64,000 bases of DNA from Effrenium voratum (Eukaryota > Sar > Dinophyceae > Suessiales > Symbiodiniaceae). Shown here in pieces: positions 10,886 to 21,648 of this stretch; position 1 is the stretch's first letter, and each line of letters opens with the position of its first letter. Where the stretch lies: NCBI GenBank assembly GCA_963377175.1, contig CAUJNA010003494.1:683256-747255 (forward strand), in the 5' to 3' direction. Both the position numbers and the translations under genes were made by a program. The notes beneath the pieces are model-generated. The model worked only from the letters and a program-made list of their open reading frames with translations. It was not told the origin of the DNA and did no database searches.

Positions 10886-11719
10886 GTTGATGACTGGAGG
10901 TGTGCAACCTTGTCCCAACATCTGGTGACGCGAAATGGGTGTGTAATTGTTTTGATCGTCCCCCCCCCAACAAAAATAGAAAAGAACACATAACTTAAAT
11001 AAGATAAACATGACAGTTTTTCTTTGGTTTCTCTTTACAACCACAAAAATCGGGGTACCAACATAGCAAACAGACACCCTCAAATACACAACGTACTAAC
11101 TTGGCGAATCGAACACGCAAGTACCTACTATTGCGGTAACCAGTTGTCCAATTCGGCTTGCCAGAAGTCCCCTCATTCACGAAAGTTAGGGAACCCAGAT
11201 TGATTGCTCCCTTGCATTTGTTGCAAGGAACTCCAAAAAGGAGTTTTCCCAAAAAAGGAGAGTCCTCTCAAAACGAGGCTAGTTTTCACCTTCCTTGGAA
11301 TAGCAGGGAAGTACTGAGGTCAATGAATCCAAGAAAGCGTCTCTCCCTAGAGCCCCGATTCCCTTTTGGCAGTGACGCGCATGGCTTTCTCAGGTTGTCC
11401 ATTGACATTCGCATGCATCCATGTTGGACAGGTGGCAATGTTTCCGAACCTTCAGTGAGTTGCTTCCCATTTTCCTTGTGTTTTGGCGGGGTTTCTCTTG
11501 ATACACAACATATCGCTTAGCTTTTTTTGTTTAAGGTTGGAACCCCCAAAATGGCCAAGCGGTTTTCCCTTTGGTTTCCTTTGACATGGGGTACCCTTAA
11601 AAAAGGCCACACCTAAATACCCACGAAAGCTGGCCACTGGGGGCCTGGGCCCCAATGCCGCGCCACACATATGCCGCATGTGGGTCTTTTGCTCAGCTCG
11701 GGCGATCTTTCGCTCGTGC

Positions 11720-12020
11720 TCAGAATGGAAGAGCCCAGATGCGAGTGAGGCATGTTTCTTGACAGTTGGACTCAGGACAGCAGGGGCTTGCCGGCAGAAT
11801 TGTTGGATCTAATCTATCCCTTTGGGCGACTGAGACTGCACTAAATCCAGATTTCTCCAACAGGTTGACAGCTTGAACCTTTCTAGCAGTGACAGGTGAG
11901 GTAAGATACGCTGCCGGTGGTGCTTTCTTGGGAGCCATCTCCTGCGCTGTGCGCCTGGCGGCTTTGCGATGACGGGCAGGCGATGGCTTCAAGTTCTGGC
12001 CTTCAGTTCGTCCTTTGCCT
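11720..12020 (-). CDS. candidate minus-strand coding stretch
   Basis: On the minus strand a frame reads KPSPARHRKAARRTAQEMAP, then APPAAYLTSPVTARKVQAVN and LLEKSGFSAVSVAQRDRLDP, up to a stop near 11720. The basic, Ala-rich composition is protein-like. Splice limits are not clear, and the sense strand has weaker open frames. Product unknown. Confidence 0.35.
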
Positions 12021-12143
12021 TTTGCTTGACAAAAAACGCCTAGAAACAAACGGTTTGGATGCGTGTATTTTGTGGATTTCACTTCTTCCTCCCCCTGCTG
12101 GTCCTGGTTTAGTATTATTTTGGTACTTTTTTATGTTCTACAG

Positions 12144-12230
12144 GGGTGGATCCACAGCTTCGCCACATCCAAGCGATTTTCTAGATTCAACGAGTCAGAT
12201 GCACGAGGGTTCCACCGGCTTGCATCATGA
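12144..12230 (+). CDS. candidate terminal exon
   Basis: After TTCTACAG, 28 codons and TGA read GWIHSFATSKRFSRFNESDA and end RGFHRLAS. The acceptor has a T-rich tract. An overlapping frame is also open further on. Product unknown. Confidence 0.42.
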   Translation, partial: GWIHSFATSKRFSRFNESDARGFHRLAS

Positions 12231-13196
12231 GTCGGAACCTTCCAGCCGAACGAAGATGAGTCACGCGGCTGAACACTTCAGCCAACCGACCGAAACTCAC
12301 TTTCATTTTGCGGTTCAGCTTCAATTTGTTCAGTGGCGTATGGTCGGGTAGTTTCCAAGGTCCTTGAGCCAAGCTAGTTGGCGGTTTCTCTTTTGGTTGC
12401 CGTGCGTTTGCTCGTTTGTCTCAAGGCGATTTTTGGAGGTAGCCTCCCCATTGTCGGGGATTCATGTAAAATCGTTTGACAGCATGCCTGTAGCTTTGGA
12501 ATGCCGAGTTGGGCTTATCCCAAAAGCTTGGCCTTAGGTGTTTTGGGGACGGAAGACTAGGAGCTTCAACGGCGGCTGCCGCGTGACTGTCGGCTTTTGA
12601 GAAAGGCGATCACTCAATCTACAGGCTGAACCAAACATCTCATTGCGAGAGTCCGACCTTTTTTTGACCCGGAAGGTTCCTTTGGTGTCCATATGAACCG
12701 CTCTATGGGCATATTCGCCGGACGAATAGCTCGAGCATGCTTCAATCTCTGGATACTGACTTTGAGCCTTTGGGGGGCCAGAACTAGGCCCCAGGAATTT
12801 GATCTGCGAGTCCCAACAAAAATCACTACTCTTCGGAAGGGCGAATCGAAGATGATCGCATTTGGAATCTGACAGTTGAAAACGCCTTGCACCCTTGCAC
12901 CCTTCTTCCGGCCGAACCTTTGGGACAAATACGATCTGGAGGACCGTGTGCTTTGATGCCAGCTTGTTCCTTGCGGGGAGCTGTGACCCCATGGGCTTTG
13001 CGTGCCTTAGTCTTGTATCTCTTAATGTTGATCAGCTAGCTCATTCATAGGGGGTGAGTGGGGATTCAGACCATTTTTGGAGAGGCCTCCACCATAGTTG
13101 ATTCATTTGGGGTCAACATAATGCTGAACTCCAGCCAAACTGAGCTGAAGATTGTGTCCAGGATGGGTTTGAACGACACCAGGGACCCTTAACTTC

Positions 13197-13283
13197 CATC
13201 CGGTTGCTTAGGTTTTTATGTGTGTTTGGTCGGTTTAGTGGTTAGGTTTAGCTTTAACCCACTAGCAGTTAAACTTCTAGCGG
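13197..13283 (+). repeat. family 1 repeat
   Basis: This copy has the form CATCCGGTTGCTTAGG, TTTAGTGG, then AACCCACTAGCAGTTAAACT ending TTCTAGCG. The final AG is changed to GCG, so this acceptor may be dead. A candidate coding stretch (NPDAVDITVGPLPAWDQTAG) follows at 13308. Confidence 0.45.
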
Positions 13284-13907
13284 GGGATCTGAGGCCAGTC
13301 CAGTTCAGGAATCCTGATGCTGTTGACATCACAGTGGGGCCTTTGCCAGCTTGGGACCAAACGGCCGGTGTGACCTGGTTTGGGCCATTTGTAGCAACCT
13401 GTTGCCACGGGTGACGGCCCAACTTGACAGGTGGCAAGCCACAAGAACGCCTTGCCATCTCGTTTTCCCTGGAATTCTGCTGGAACTCTTTTCCACTTTC
13501 TTGTTTTCTAGTTCGGAAGTCGCCTTCTAGGTCCCCCAGTAGTGCCCTTTTACCCTTTTTTGGGGGAGGGTTCCCCACTAAAAAGGACTTCAGAGAAAAA
13601 CATCGGGTACCCCTATTCTACCCTCTCTATTGGAGGACCTAGCCTTTGGAGGGGCACCGCAATTTTTTTTCAGGTGACCCTGAACCGGTGGTTTGGCGTG
13701 GTGCCAGGACTTGGGCAAAATGGGAAGCCACCTACGGAACACCTCCAACCCGCTCAGAGGTAAGCGGACTTTGTGGGCTCAAAGCACCACCCCAAGAGGT
13801 GTCGTGGGGATCGGAGTCTCCCTAAAATGCTTGGGTTTGTGGCTTCACAGTCGGTTTCTTTCTTCTTCTTTTTCTTCTTAAAACAAGAAAAAGAACAAAA
13901 ATAACAC

Positions 13908-14047
13908 CATGGCTCGATTTCTGCTGCGCGCCTGGCTGCGCTTGCCAGGAGCGACCTGTCCGCTCCCATGCTCCACCCTTCCCCCACCAGCATCAACGCA
14001 ACGGCGCGGCGCCCAAAACGGGGATCCTGCCAAGTCGCCAGAATGGG
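13908..14047 (+). CDS. GC-rich coding island, frame uncertain
   Basis: Two + frames are open through this island. One reads SISAARLAALARSDLSAPML, the other MARFLLRAWLRLPGATCPLP. The first has the better composition. Upstream is a TTTCTTCTTCTTTTTC tract. It is probably one exon of an unknown gene. Confidence 0.3.
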
Positions 14048-14348
14048 TGTGGGTCAAGAGGGCAACCCCAACATGGGTCGCCCCGGGGAAATGGAAAGGA
14101 CTAAAACCAAATATATATCTGCCCAGTGGATCCCAGGTGCCAATTAAGTAGGCAACCAGCCATTCTCCGTTTGTTTTGTAAGGGGTGGATCCCCTTTGTC
14201 ACCTACTGTACAGGTAAAGGGATCCAATGGGCTAAAGATTTGTTTGGGGCAAGCTTGGTGTTCAACCAGACCCTGGTCGCCTTTGAAGGGAAACGGCATT
14301 TGGATTTACTCGCGGCGGTTCAAGCCGGCAGAAGTTGGCCTCACCCCC

Positions 14349-14442
14349 CGAGTTCATGGTCTTCGTGCATTTTTTGGGAAGGCCATGCTGGTTGCAAACC
14401 AACAGTCATGGGACTTTGTTGGTCAGTCCACTTAGGAAGTGA
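14349..14442 (+). repeat. family 2 repeat
   Basis: It begins GAGTTCATGGTCTTC, contains TTTGGGAAGGCCATGCTGG, and ends CAGTCCACTTAGGAAGTGAG. Confidence 0.5.
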
Positions 14443-15137
14443 GACTCTGTTTGGCAATGGTCCCTGTATTTCTGTTTGCCGCACACATCTCTGACCATTT
14501 TATTGCGAGCTCACTTGGAGGTAAAACCAGCTCTCCATGATGCAGGTCCCGTACTTAGGAATGTCTTTTCAGAATTTGGTGGTTTTGCAACACTTGCAGA
14601 TTATATAAAGGCCGGGGGGGCTGGGGGATGGGGCGGGGGCGCCTGTGATTAGAGGCTCAGGATGTGAGCCATTTAGCCCATGACGACGGTCCCCATGTCT
14701 TTTGATGGTACCTGTTTTGGACACTTTGTTCAAAGGGACACCGCAATGAGCCACGAACAATAGTGCGCAGAGGTGGTGCAATTGGGTAGGCCTTTTCTCG
14801 TGAGAAAATGAGGGATATTGGGTATGTCTTCTCCAAATAAAGAACCGGCTGCGTGTGATTATCGTTGCCCACATGTTTTTGGTGTGGCCTATTTCAAGAC
14901 ACACCCATGCCAAGCTGAGGATGACTTAAAAGACCCTTGTCTCTGTGTCGGGGAAGGCGCACCCTGGAAAGGTTTTGCTTTGGGCTGCTTACAAGAGTTC
15001 TTAGAACGGATCTGAGAAGAAGGGCTCAGAGCAGTTCTCCTGGAAGGTGTGCTTAGAAGAAGGCTCTTGGAAGCAGTGCCTGGAAGGTTTCTTACGGTTC
15101 CTAGAACCTGTCCGGGGGATAGAGGATCCCCGATCAC

Positions 15138-15178
15138 TATTGTTTCTCTTTCTTTCTCTTTCTCTCTCTCTTTCTCTA
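15138..15178 (+). repeat. CTTT/CT pyrimidine microsatellite
   Basis: A pure pyrimidine tract ends TCTCTAAAG before GTGGGG. It could act as a polypyrimidine tract but no convincing exon follows. Confidence 0.8.
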
Positions 15179-15656
15179 AAGTGGGGCTTTGGAAACTGTG
15201 TATGCTTGCCGTGGATGCCTCAGTATTGAACATAGAGGGACAAGGGAATCCTGAGCTTTGCCACACATTTCCGGCTGTTGTCGTGGAATGAGGTTGGTTG
15301 GTTTGGCTTGCTTGCTTCCTTGCTTGCTCATTGGTTCGTTTGTTCGTTCGTTCCCTCGTTCATCTTTGTTTTTGGTTGCTTGTTCCTTTGCTTGCTTTTG
15401 CTGTTGACATTTGAGCAACAACGATACGAACACCCAAACAAATGGGGTTGTCTTGTTTTGGGGTATCCCAGTTTTCAAGGAACGCCCAACAGGAAAGCCG
15501 CCATTTTGATTGGTTCCCCGAATATCAGACCCACCCCCTGTTGCCCAGTGGAGCCCTTGTTTCCTTTTTTTTTGGGAAGGGGGTCCCTTTAAAGGGAAGG
15601 GTGTCCCTTTAAAGTCAACCAACCAAAAAAGGATGCCCTGTTTTCCCCATGGAAAT

Positions 15657-15818
15657 CCACTGGGCATCTGAGCACCCAAACGCCCGCCTGCGCGGTTCCA
15701 AATGGTCCTCTTGCGAGTCGCGAGGTCTTCAGCCCCGGCGGACACGTCAGCAAGGCGTTTTCGGGGGCGTTTTCGGGGGTCCCCGTGGATCGAAGGTGGT
15801 CGGACAGCGTGTTTCGCG
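15657..15818 (+). CDS. candidate internal exon, Ser/Gly/Val-rich
   Basis: A frame reads TQTPACAVPNGPLASREVFS, PGGHVSKAFSGAFSGVPVDR and RWSDSVFR, up to a GTGAGG donor. The 5' limit is approximate (an AG near 15670 is possible). A long minus-strand frame overlaps but is a GC shadow without splice signals. Product unknown. Confidence 0.45.
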
Positions 15819-15899
15819 GTGAGGAAAACCACTTGGGAACCGTGTTGAGAAGACTGTCTATTTTGAGAAACCGCTCCAAATGGGTTGGTTTAGAGGGAC

Positions 15900-17849
15900 A
15901 CCAATAAAGGATTGTTGTCCATCTTGAGAAAACGGTCGCCCATGTCACCAGGACCTTCGGGAAGTCTATGGGCGCAATGGGCTTAGTAACGTGTTGGGGG
16001 AAAGCAGGCAACCTTCCCACTGGGTTGTTGAATTCCCGTACCCACAAAAAGGTTTCGTCTACTTTCACTGGTGTAAGGCCTTATTACCTCTTGAGAAAAC
16101 CAAAGGCCCCCAAAGCCCTTGAGGAAATACCCTTACCTGTATTGGTAAATGGAAGCACTGGGTTTTGTTACACCACACACTCTTGCTAATTCTTTATCAG
16201 CTGGGCGAAAGCAGGGGGTCAATAAAGAGACCAACCAAAAAGGGGGTACCCTCAACAACAAGACCGGCCATATACTGCAGGTGCTTGTTATGGCCCATTG
16301 ATTGAAGGTTGGCCACATTTGTCATATTTTGAGTCGCGCGGTGCACCTGTTTATTAGTATTTGTTTGACATTGTGTCTGATTAATAGCCTGCCGGAAGAA
16401 GCCATGTGGGTGTGGCTCAAAATTAAACAGGAGGGGTTACGCAGGTTTTAATCCATGTTTGCACTTCCCAAGGGTTCCATTTTGGAACCGGTTTTTTGAG
16501 CCACAGCCATGTGGAAATCTATAGGCTATCACTAGGGACCCTTGTGATGCTTGAGATGGACACCAACAGGAAACTCAGCGCCAGGCTGGGGTCCCGAGTT
16601 TTGAGAAATACCCATTACGGCCAGTGATCCTTATCAGTAGCTTCATGATTCAGCAAAACTAACTAAGTGTTTTTTCTCTGTCAAAATCAAAGAATGATAG
16701 CGTCGCAACACTTAGGGTAACGTCTAGGTCGTCGTTTACTCAATGATTCAGGTTGCCTCTTGGCGGGATTTGCACTTTCTTGGGAGAACGTACCCCGAAA
16801 CACCTCCACCATTCACCATGGCAGGTAGAAAGTATCAGCCAGATAAAGGGGAACAGCACAATTCAGAAAGCACAAATAGGGGAACAGCAATGAAGGGTAG
16901 AACAACAGAGGGTACACAATAAGTAACGCACAACAACAACTCACTCCCTGAGCTCATGAACTTTAAAAACTTTTTGAGAAGCCAATTTTAGTGGCAAACA
17001 AGAAGTGATGTCAGAAATCACTTAGATTCTGGAATCCCTCAGGGGGTGTAGGTTCCAAGGAGGGTGGGTAGCTGAGAGCCCTAGGGTTCCTTATGGTTCC
17101 TTAGGAAGGTCAAAACAACTTAGCTGGGTGAATTACAACGACCTCACACGACCACACCCTAAATGGTGGTTTATGTTGGGAATAGCCCTCCAACCACCTG
17201 ATTTCAGGTTAGCGCAACTTTCTAATTCACCCAGAAATTAGGCCTGATTCGGCGAGGGAAACCGAAAGGAGGTGCCTTGAAGCAGTGGTTGGCAGGTGGA
17301 GGTGCGCCCGGACCGCGAGGCGCAAGGGGTTTTTTCCGGGGAGAGGAGCTTCGAAGGGTTTCCTTCGAAGGGCCAAGAAGACATGGGTCGTTTTTGGTTT
17401 GAGGGTACTCCATGATTGCTGGATTTAAAGGGAAAAAAAGACCAGCTTTTTTTTTTTGGGGGGGGTCTCCTAAGAAAGACACTTACAAATTGTATTTCCA
17501 TTAGGCCCACAAAAGGTCTAAGGATCTTTTGCACAGAGGGGGCTTAGAGCAACCCAGTTACTAAACGTTGGGCGGTATCCTAACAGCCGCATACGCCAAC
17601 CCTCCCTGAAAGCTGCTCCGAAACACCCCAGAGCTTATTTGGGCAGAGACCCCAAAGCTCTCAGCTGTTGGGGAAAAAGACACATTTTGATCTTCAATTG
17701 TCTGATTTGTTGGCTCTGACATGGGTGGTTTCACTTTTCTAGGGTGTTGAGATGCCTGTCAGGTGTGCCAATATCTCTCTTTGTGTCAACCACGTCACCT
17801 TTCAGTCGCCAAGTTAAAGTGAGTTCCCTTTTGCTTGGTCTTTCCCAGC
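15900..17849. other. stretch without a recognisable gene
   Basis: Apart from the family 2 copy at 16949 and a 30-base GC-rich island near 17306 (VEVRPDREAQ after TTGGCAG), I see no coding signal here. A TTCCTTATGGTTCCTTAGG sequence and G/T homopolymers (17448-17467) are present. Confidence 0.4.
16949..17025 (+). repeat. family 2 repeat
   Basis: It begins TGAGCTCATGAACTTT, contains GAAGCCAATTTTAGTGGCAA, and ends with TCAGAAATCACTTAG. The right end is diverged. Confidence 0.45.
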
Positions 17850-17933
17850 CATCCGGTTCCTTAGCATTCTAGCTTTTTAGTTGGTTTTGTGGGGCTTGCC
17901 ATTTAGCCCACTAAAAGTCAAACCTTTCTGCAG
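17850..17933 (+). repeat. family 1 introner-like repeat, defines an acceptor
   Basis: It reads CATCCGGTTCCTTAGCATTC, TTTTTAGTTGG, then CCCACTAAAAGTCAAACCTT ending TCTGCAG. The last AG is exactly the acceptor of the strong exon 17934-18015. With 42083 this is the best evidence that family 1 ends serve as 3' splice sites. Confidence 0.6.
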
Positions 17934-18015
17934 GCTTGGATGGATCTGGCGATCGGCACTACCTCGAATCCTGGAAGGGTGATGAAATGGCTGAAATCCC
18001 AGTCGATGTGGGCAA
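17934..18015 (+). CDS. candidate internal exon, unknown product
   Basis: Directly after the family 1 TCTGCAG, a frame reads LDGSGDRHYLESWKGDEMAE and ends IPVDVGK, split by a canonical GTAAAG donor. Composition, acceptor and donor agree, and reading past the donor hits a stop at once. Product unknown. Confidence 0.6.
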
Positions 18016-18265
18016 GTAAAGGGGATGACTCAACCAAATGCGGGAATTGTGTCGTTTGTCACCCAATTGGCAATTTTGGAATTAGTCTGCTTTGGGGTGA
18101 TGCTTTTCAGGGGACACGTAACTCACTCCATGAGTTTCTTCGCACTTTTCGGACAGATCATGATTCAGTGGCGACTAACAAACGATGGGCAAGTTTGGGG
18201 TCCCATTTTGAATGAGTTTCGGTATGTGTCAAAATAGGGGACCCAAAGTAGATTGCAGTTGTTCT

Positions 18266-18325
18266 TAAGGTTTCCCGTGAAACCAACTTGAAAAGGGTAC
18301 CTTCAAAAGACACGCAGACACAAAA
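18266..18325 (+). repeat. family 4 repeat
   Basis: It contains AAGGTTTCCCGTGAAACCAA and AAGGGTACCTTCAAAAGACA. A second diverged copy (CCCTTTTGGTTTCCCTTTAA) lies at 18428-18480. Confidence 0.4.
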
Positions 18326-18578
18326 CACACATGATATTCTTTTCGGGGTGACAAACTTTGGGGTGACACTTCCGGGGAACATGTGGGTAAGTGTCAAGAT
18401 ACGGGGACCCGTACAAATGCTGTTGCCCTTTTGGTTTCCCTTTAAATCTACCTCAACCAGCGCCCACACACCCAGAGTGTCCTTTCGGGGTGCTGTTCAA
18501 TGGGCACGCCACCCCAGTAAGGTAGGAGGGATTCAGGAACCCTGTTGATCTCAACAACCCTTACTTGGTGGTTCGCGG

Positions 18579-18653
18579 CCATCCCCTTTAGGCTTTTAGG
18601 TTTTTAGGGTTTAGTGGTTTCCATTCAACCACTAGCAGTTGCACTTTTGTCAG
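18579..18653 (+). repeat. family 1 repeat
   Basis: It reads CCATCCCCTTTAGGCTTTTAGG, TTTAGTGG, CAACCACTAGCAGTTGCACT and ends TTTGTCAG. A long open but unconvincing frame follows it to 18850. Confidence 0.45.
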
Positions 18654-18791
18654 GGGCTCTGGCAGCTTAGCTATCCCATATTTGTGGGGCTTATGCTTAT
18701 GCAGGGACAGGTGTCGGGGTAAAGGCGAATTGGCTCTGCCCGAAGCTCTCGGTGCACAAAAAAGATATCCGAGCCACTTCAAAGAAGTCAG

Positions 18792-19014
18792 GCAAGGATC
18801 TTCGAGTTGGACGAGATCTTTTGCGACATGTGTTGGGCCGCAGTGAAGTCATTTGAAGCTGCGGGTCCCAACCTTCTTGTGGCGCCTACGGGTTACGGCA
18901 AGTCCACGTACGTGATTGTGATTGTCTGGTACGCATCTGGTCGCGCGCGAATCCTCCAGCCAAAGAAGGTTGCTGCTGGTGGTGTTGCCTGCAGCGCCCG
19001 TGCCATGCCTGCAG
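18792..19014 (+). CDS. DEAH-box RNA helicase exon (motifs I and Ia)
   Basis: After AAGTCAG and before a GTCCAT donor, 74 codons read ARIFELDEIFCDMCWAAVKS, then a Walker A loop in NLLVAPTGYGKSTYV, a linker with a Trp, and ILQPKKVAAGGVACSARAMP. The APTGxGKST loop followed about 25 residues later by QPxxVAAxxVA matches motifs I and Ia of DEAH-box ATP-dependent RNA helicases, where Ia is classically QPRRVAA. The basic residues of Ia are Lys-Lys here. These proteins unwind RNA in splicing or ribosome assembly. The remaining motifs (DEAH, SAT, QRxGRxGR) are not in the next kilobases, which are a repeat array. It may be one exon of a long gene or a displaced fragment. Confidence 0.6.
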
Positions 19015-19846
19015 GTCCATGAAAGGAACCCGGTCGATCCGCCACAGGTCTGCGAAAAGGACTTGGTGTGAAACCGCCACTGGTTTCACGATAGCAACAA
19101 AGTGCAAGCATAACAAAACAACATATCAATATTTAAGGGCTGCCGCCCAGTGCCGCCGACCCCTCCGCTGGGGGGCCAGCCCAGGTTTTTTTTGTTCTGT
19201 CAGCGGCTTTTGGCTGGTTCAGGCTTGCTGGCTTGCTCGCTTGCTTGCTTGTTTGCTTGTTTTCAGCGCTTTTCCAGGCCGCACTCGTTTGCCCACAGCG
19301 AGCACCAACCAAAGGAGTGCTATATAGAAAGTAGACAGCTATCGGTCCCCAGGGCGCAACCAGCAAGAACAGCTTCGCGTCCAGCGCGCTTGGAGGCCGC
19401 ACTCGCTTCGCTGCAGCGAGCACGAACCAAAGGAGTGCGCCGGCAGCCTGCTCCGCCGCGGCCGAGTGCCTAACGTCGCATTTGAGTCCAATATGCAGCA
19501 AAGCTATCGGTCCAGAGGGAGCGGCCAGCCACAAAAGCTTCGCTTCCCGCGCTTTTCCAGGCCGCACTCGTTTGTCCACAGCGAGCACCAACCAAAAGGA
19601 GTGCGCCGGCAGCAGAAAGGAAGAAAAGAGGCCGAACGGGCGGGCCGTGACAAAGCTTCAGCGCTGAAAACTGTGCCCTGCAGGTGCTGGAGCGCTTTTC
19701 CAGGCCGCACTCGTTTGCCCACAGCGAGCGCCAACCAAAGGAGTGCGCCGGCAGCCGATAGGAAGAAAAAAGGCCGAGCGGGTGGGTCTTCAGCGCGAAA
19801 AGCTGTGCCGAGCAGGTAGTTGAGCACGCTCGGCCTCCTCAGCTCA

Positions 19847-19918
19847 GGGGCAGTTGGTGTAGTGGCATCACACCCGCTCAGCACGCGAGAGGGGCCGGGT
19901 TCAATCCCCGGCCTGTGC
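19847..19918 (+). repeat. tRNA-Ala-like SINE head, copy 1
   Basis: The 72 bases fold as a tRNA. The box A region is TTGGTGTAGTGG. The anticodon arm is CCCGC-TCAGCAC-GCGAG with one mismatch and an AGC (Ala) anticodon. The T arm CCGGG-TTCAATC-CCCGG is perfect and holds box B. The acceptor stem pairs poorly, so this is more likely a SINE promoter than a working tRNA gene. Confidence 0.6.
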
Positions 19919-20667
19919 ATGCCCATGTGCGCCTGGGTTGGTCTTTCTCGCTTAGGGTTTGCTGTGCGTCTTGCCAAGGGCGGCTGCTGCGCCGCGGCCG
20001 GGTGCCGAACGTCACTTTTGAATCCTATATATAGAAATAGTATTAGTTAGAAATAGTATTAGTAGAAAGTATAGAAAGTATAGAAAGTAGAAAGCTATCG
20101 ATCCCCAGGGCGCAAACCAGCAAGAACAGCTTCGCGTCCAGCGGCCTCTTTTCTTCCTATCTGCTGCCGGCGCGCTCCTTTGGTTGGTGCTCGCTGTGGG
20201 CAAACGAGTGCGGCCTGGAAAAGCGCTCAAGCACCTGCAGGGCACAGTTTTCAGCGCTGAAGCTCTGTCACGGCCCGCTCGTCCGGCCTTTTTGCTTCCT
20301 TTCTGCTGCCGGCGCACTCCTTTGGTTGGTTCTCGCTGTGGGCAAACGAGTGCGGGCCCGCCCGTTCGGCCTCTTTTCTTCCTTTCTGCTGCCGGCGCAC
20401 TCCTTTGGTTTCTTTCCTTTTCCTTTCTGCTGCCGGCGCACTCCTTTGGTTGGTGAAACGAGTGCGGCCTGGAAAAGCGCGGGAAGCGACGCTTTTGTGG
20501 CTGGCCGCTCCCTCTGGACCGATAGCCTTGCTGCATATTGGACTCAAACGCGACGTTAGGCACCCGGCCGCGGCGGAGCAGGCTGCGAACGGGCTGGCCG
20601 TGACAGAGCTTCAGCGCTGAAAGCTGTGCCCAGCAGGTAGTTGGGCACTCTCGGCCTGCTCAGCTCA

Positions 20668-20739
20668 GGGGCAGTTGGTGTAGTGGCATCACACCCGCTC
20701 AGCATGCGAGAGGGGCCGGGTTCAATCCCCGGCCTGTCC
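20668..20739 (+). repeat. tRNA-Ala-like SINE head, copy 2
   Basis: Same structure as copy 1, with anticodon loop TCAGCAT and 3' end CCTGTCC. It is followed by the shared GCCCATGTGCGCCTG body. Confidence 0.6.
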
Positions 20740-21122
20740 ATGCCCATGTGCGCCTGCGTCTGGCACCGTTTGCCTATCCCTGGCACGAACCAAAGGAGTG
20801 CGCCGGCAGCCTGCTCAATATGCAGCAAGGCTATCGGTCCAGAGGGAGCGGCCAGCCACAAAAGCTTCGCTTCCCGCGCTGGTCCAGGCCGCACTCGTTT
20901 GTCCACAGCGAGCACCAACCAAAAGGAGTGCGCCGGCAGCAGAAAGGAAGAAAAGAGGCCGAACGGGCAAGCCCGCACTTGTTTGCCCACAGCGAGCACC
21001 AACCAAAAGGAGTGCGCCGGCAGCAGAAAGGAAGAAAAGAGGCCGAACGGGCTGGCCGTGACAGAGCTTCAGCGCGGAAAGCTGTGCCCAGCAGGTACTT
21101 GAGCACTCTCGGCCTCGGCTCA

Positions 21123-21194
21123 GGACCAGTTGGTGTAGTGGCATCACACCCGCTCAGCATGCGAGAGGGGCCGGGTTCAATCCCCAGCCTGTCC
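21123..21194 (+). repeat. tRNA-Ala-like SINE head, copy 3
   Basis: The 5' end GGACCAG pairs with the 3' CCTGTCC better than in the other copies, at four outer pairs. The T arm has one change (CCCAG). The body continues to a TATATAGAAATAGTAGAAAG tail. Confidence 0.6.
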
Positions 21195-21576
21195 ATGCCC
21201 ATGTGCGCCTGCGTTGGTCTTTCTCGCTTTGGGTTTGCTGTGCGTCTTGCCAAGGGCGGCTGCTGCGCCGCGGCCGGGTGCCGAACGTCACTTTTGAATC
21301 CTATATAGAAATAGTAGAAAGTATAGAAAGTATAGAAAGTAGAAAGCTATCGGTCCCCAGGGCGCAAACCTGGTGCTCGCTGTGGACAAACGAGTGCGGC
21401 CTGGAAAAGCGCGGGAAGCGAAGCTTTTGTGGCTGGCCGCTCCCTCTGGACCGATAGCCTTGCTGCATATTGGACTCAAACGCGGAGCAGGCTGCGAACG
21501 GGCTGGCCGTGACAGAGCTTCAGCGCTGAAAGCTGTGCGCAGCAGGTAGTTGAGCACTCTCGGCCTGCTCAGCTCA

Positions 21577-21648
21577 GGGGCAGTTGGTGTAGTGGCATCA
21601 CACCCGCTCAGCATGCGAGAGGGGCCGGGTTCAATCCCCGGCCTGTCC
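21577..21648 (+). repeat. tRNA-Ala-like SINE head, copy 4
   Basis: Identical to copy 2 over the tRNA-like part. The body is diverged (GTCTGTCACAGTTTGCC) and then rejoins the shared GGGTTTGCTGTGCGTCTTGC segment. Confidence 0.6.

Noticed and set aside
12534..12992. Minus-strand frame of 152 codons
   Set aside because: Two minus frames are open side by side, and no transposon or protein motif could be confirmed. Left out of the feature list.
15176..16068. Minus-strand frames of 218 and 159 codons
   Set aside because: No splice signals and no domain. They overlap the better-bordered + exon at 15657-15818.
19847..21648. Functional tRNA-Ala genes
   Set aside because: Acceptor stems pair poorly and the units are embedded in repeated modules with a shared body and tail, which fits SINE copies better.
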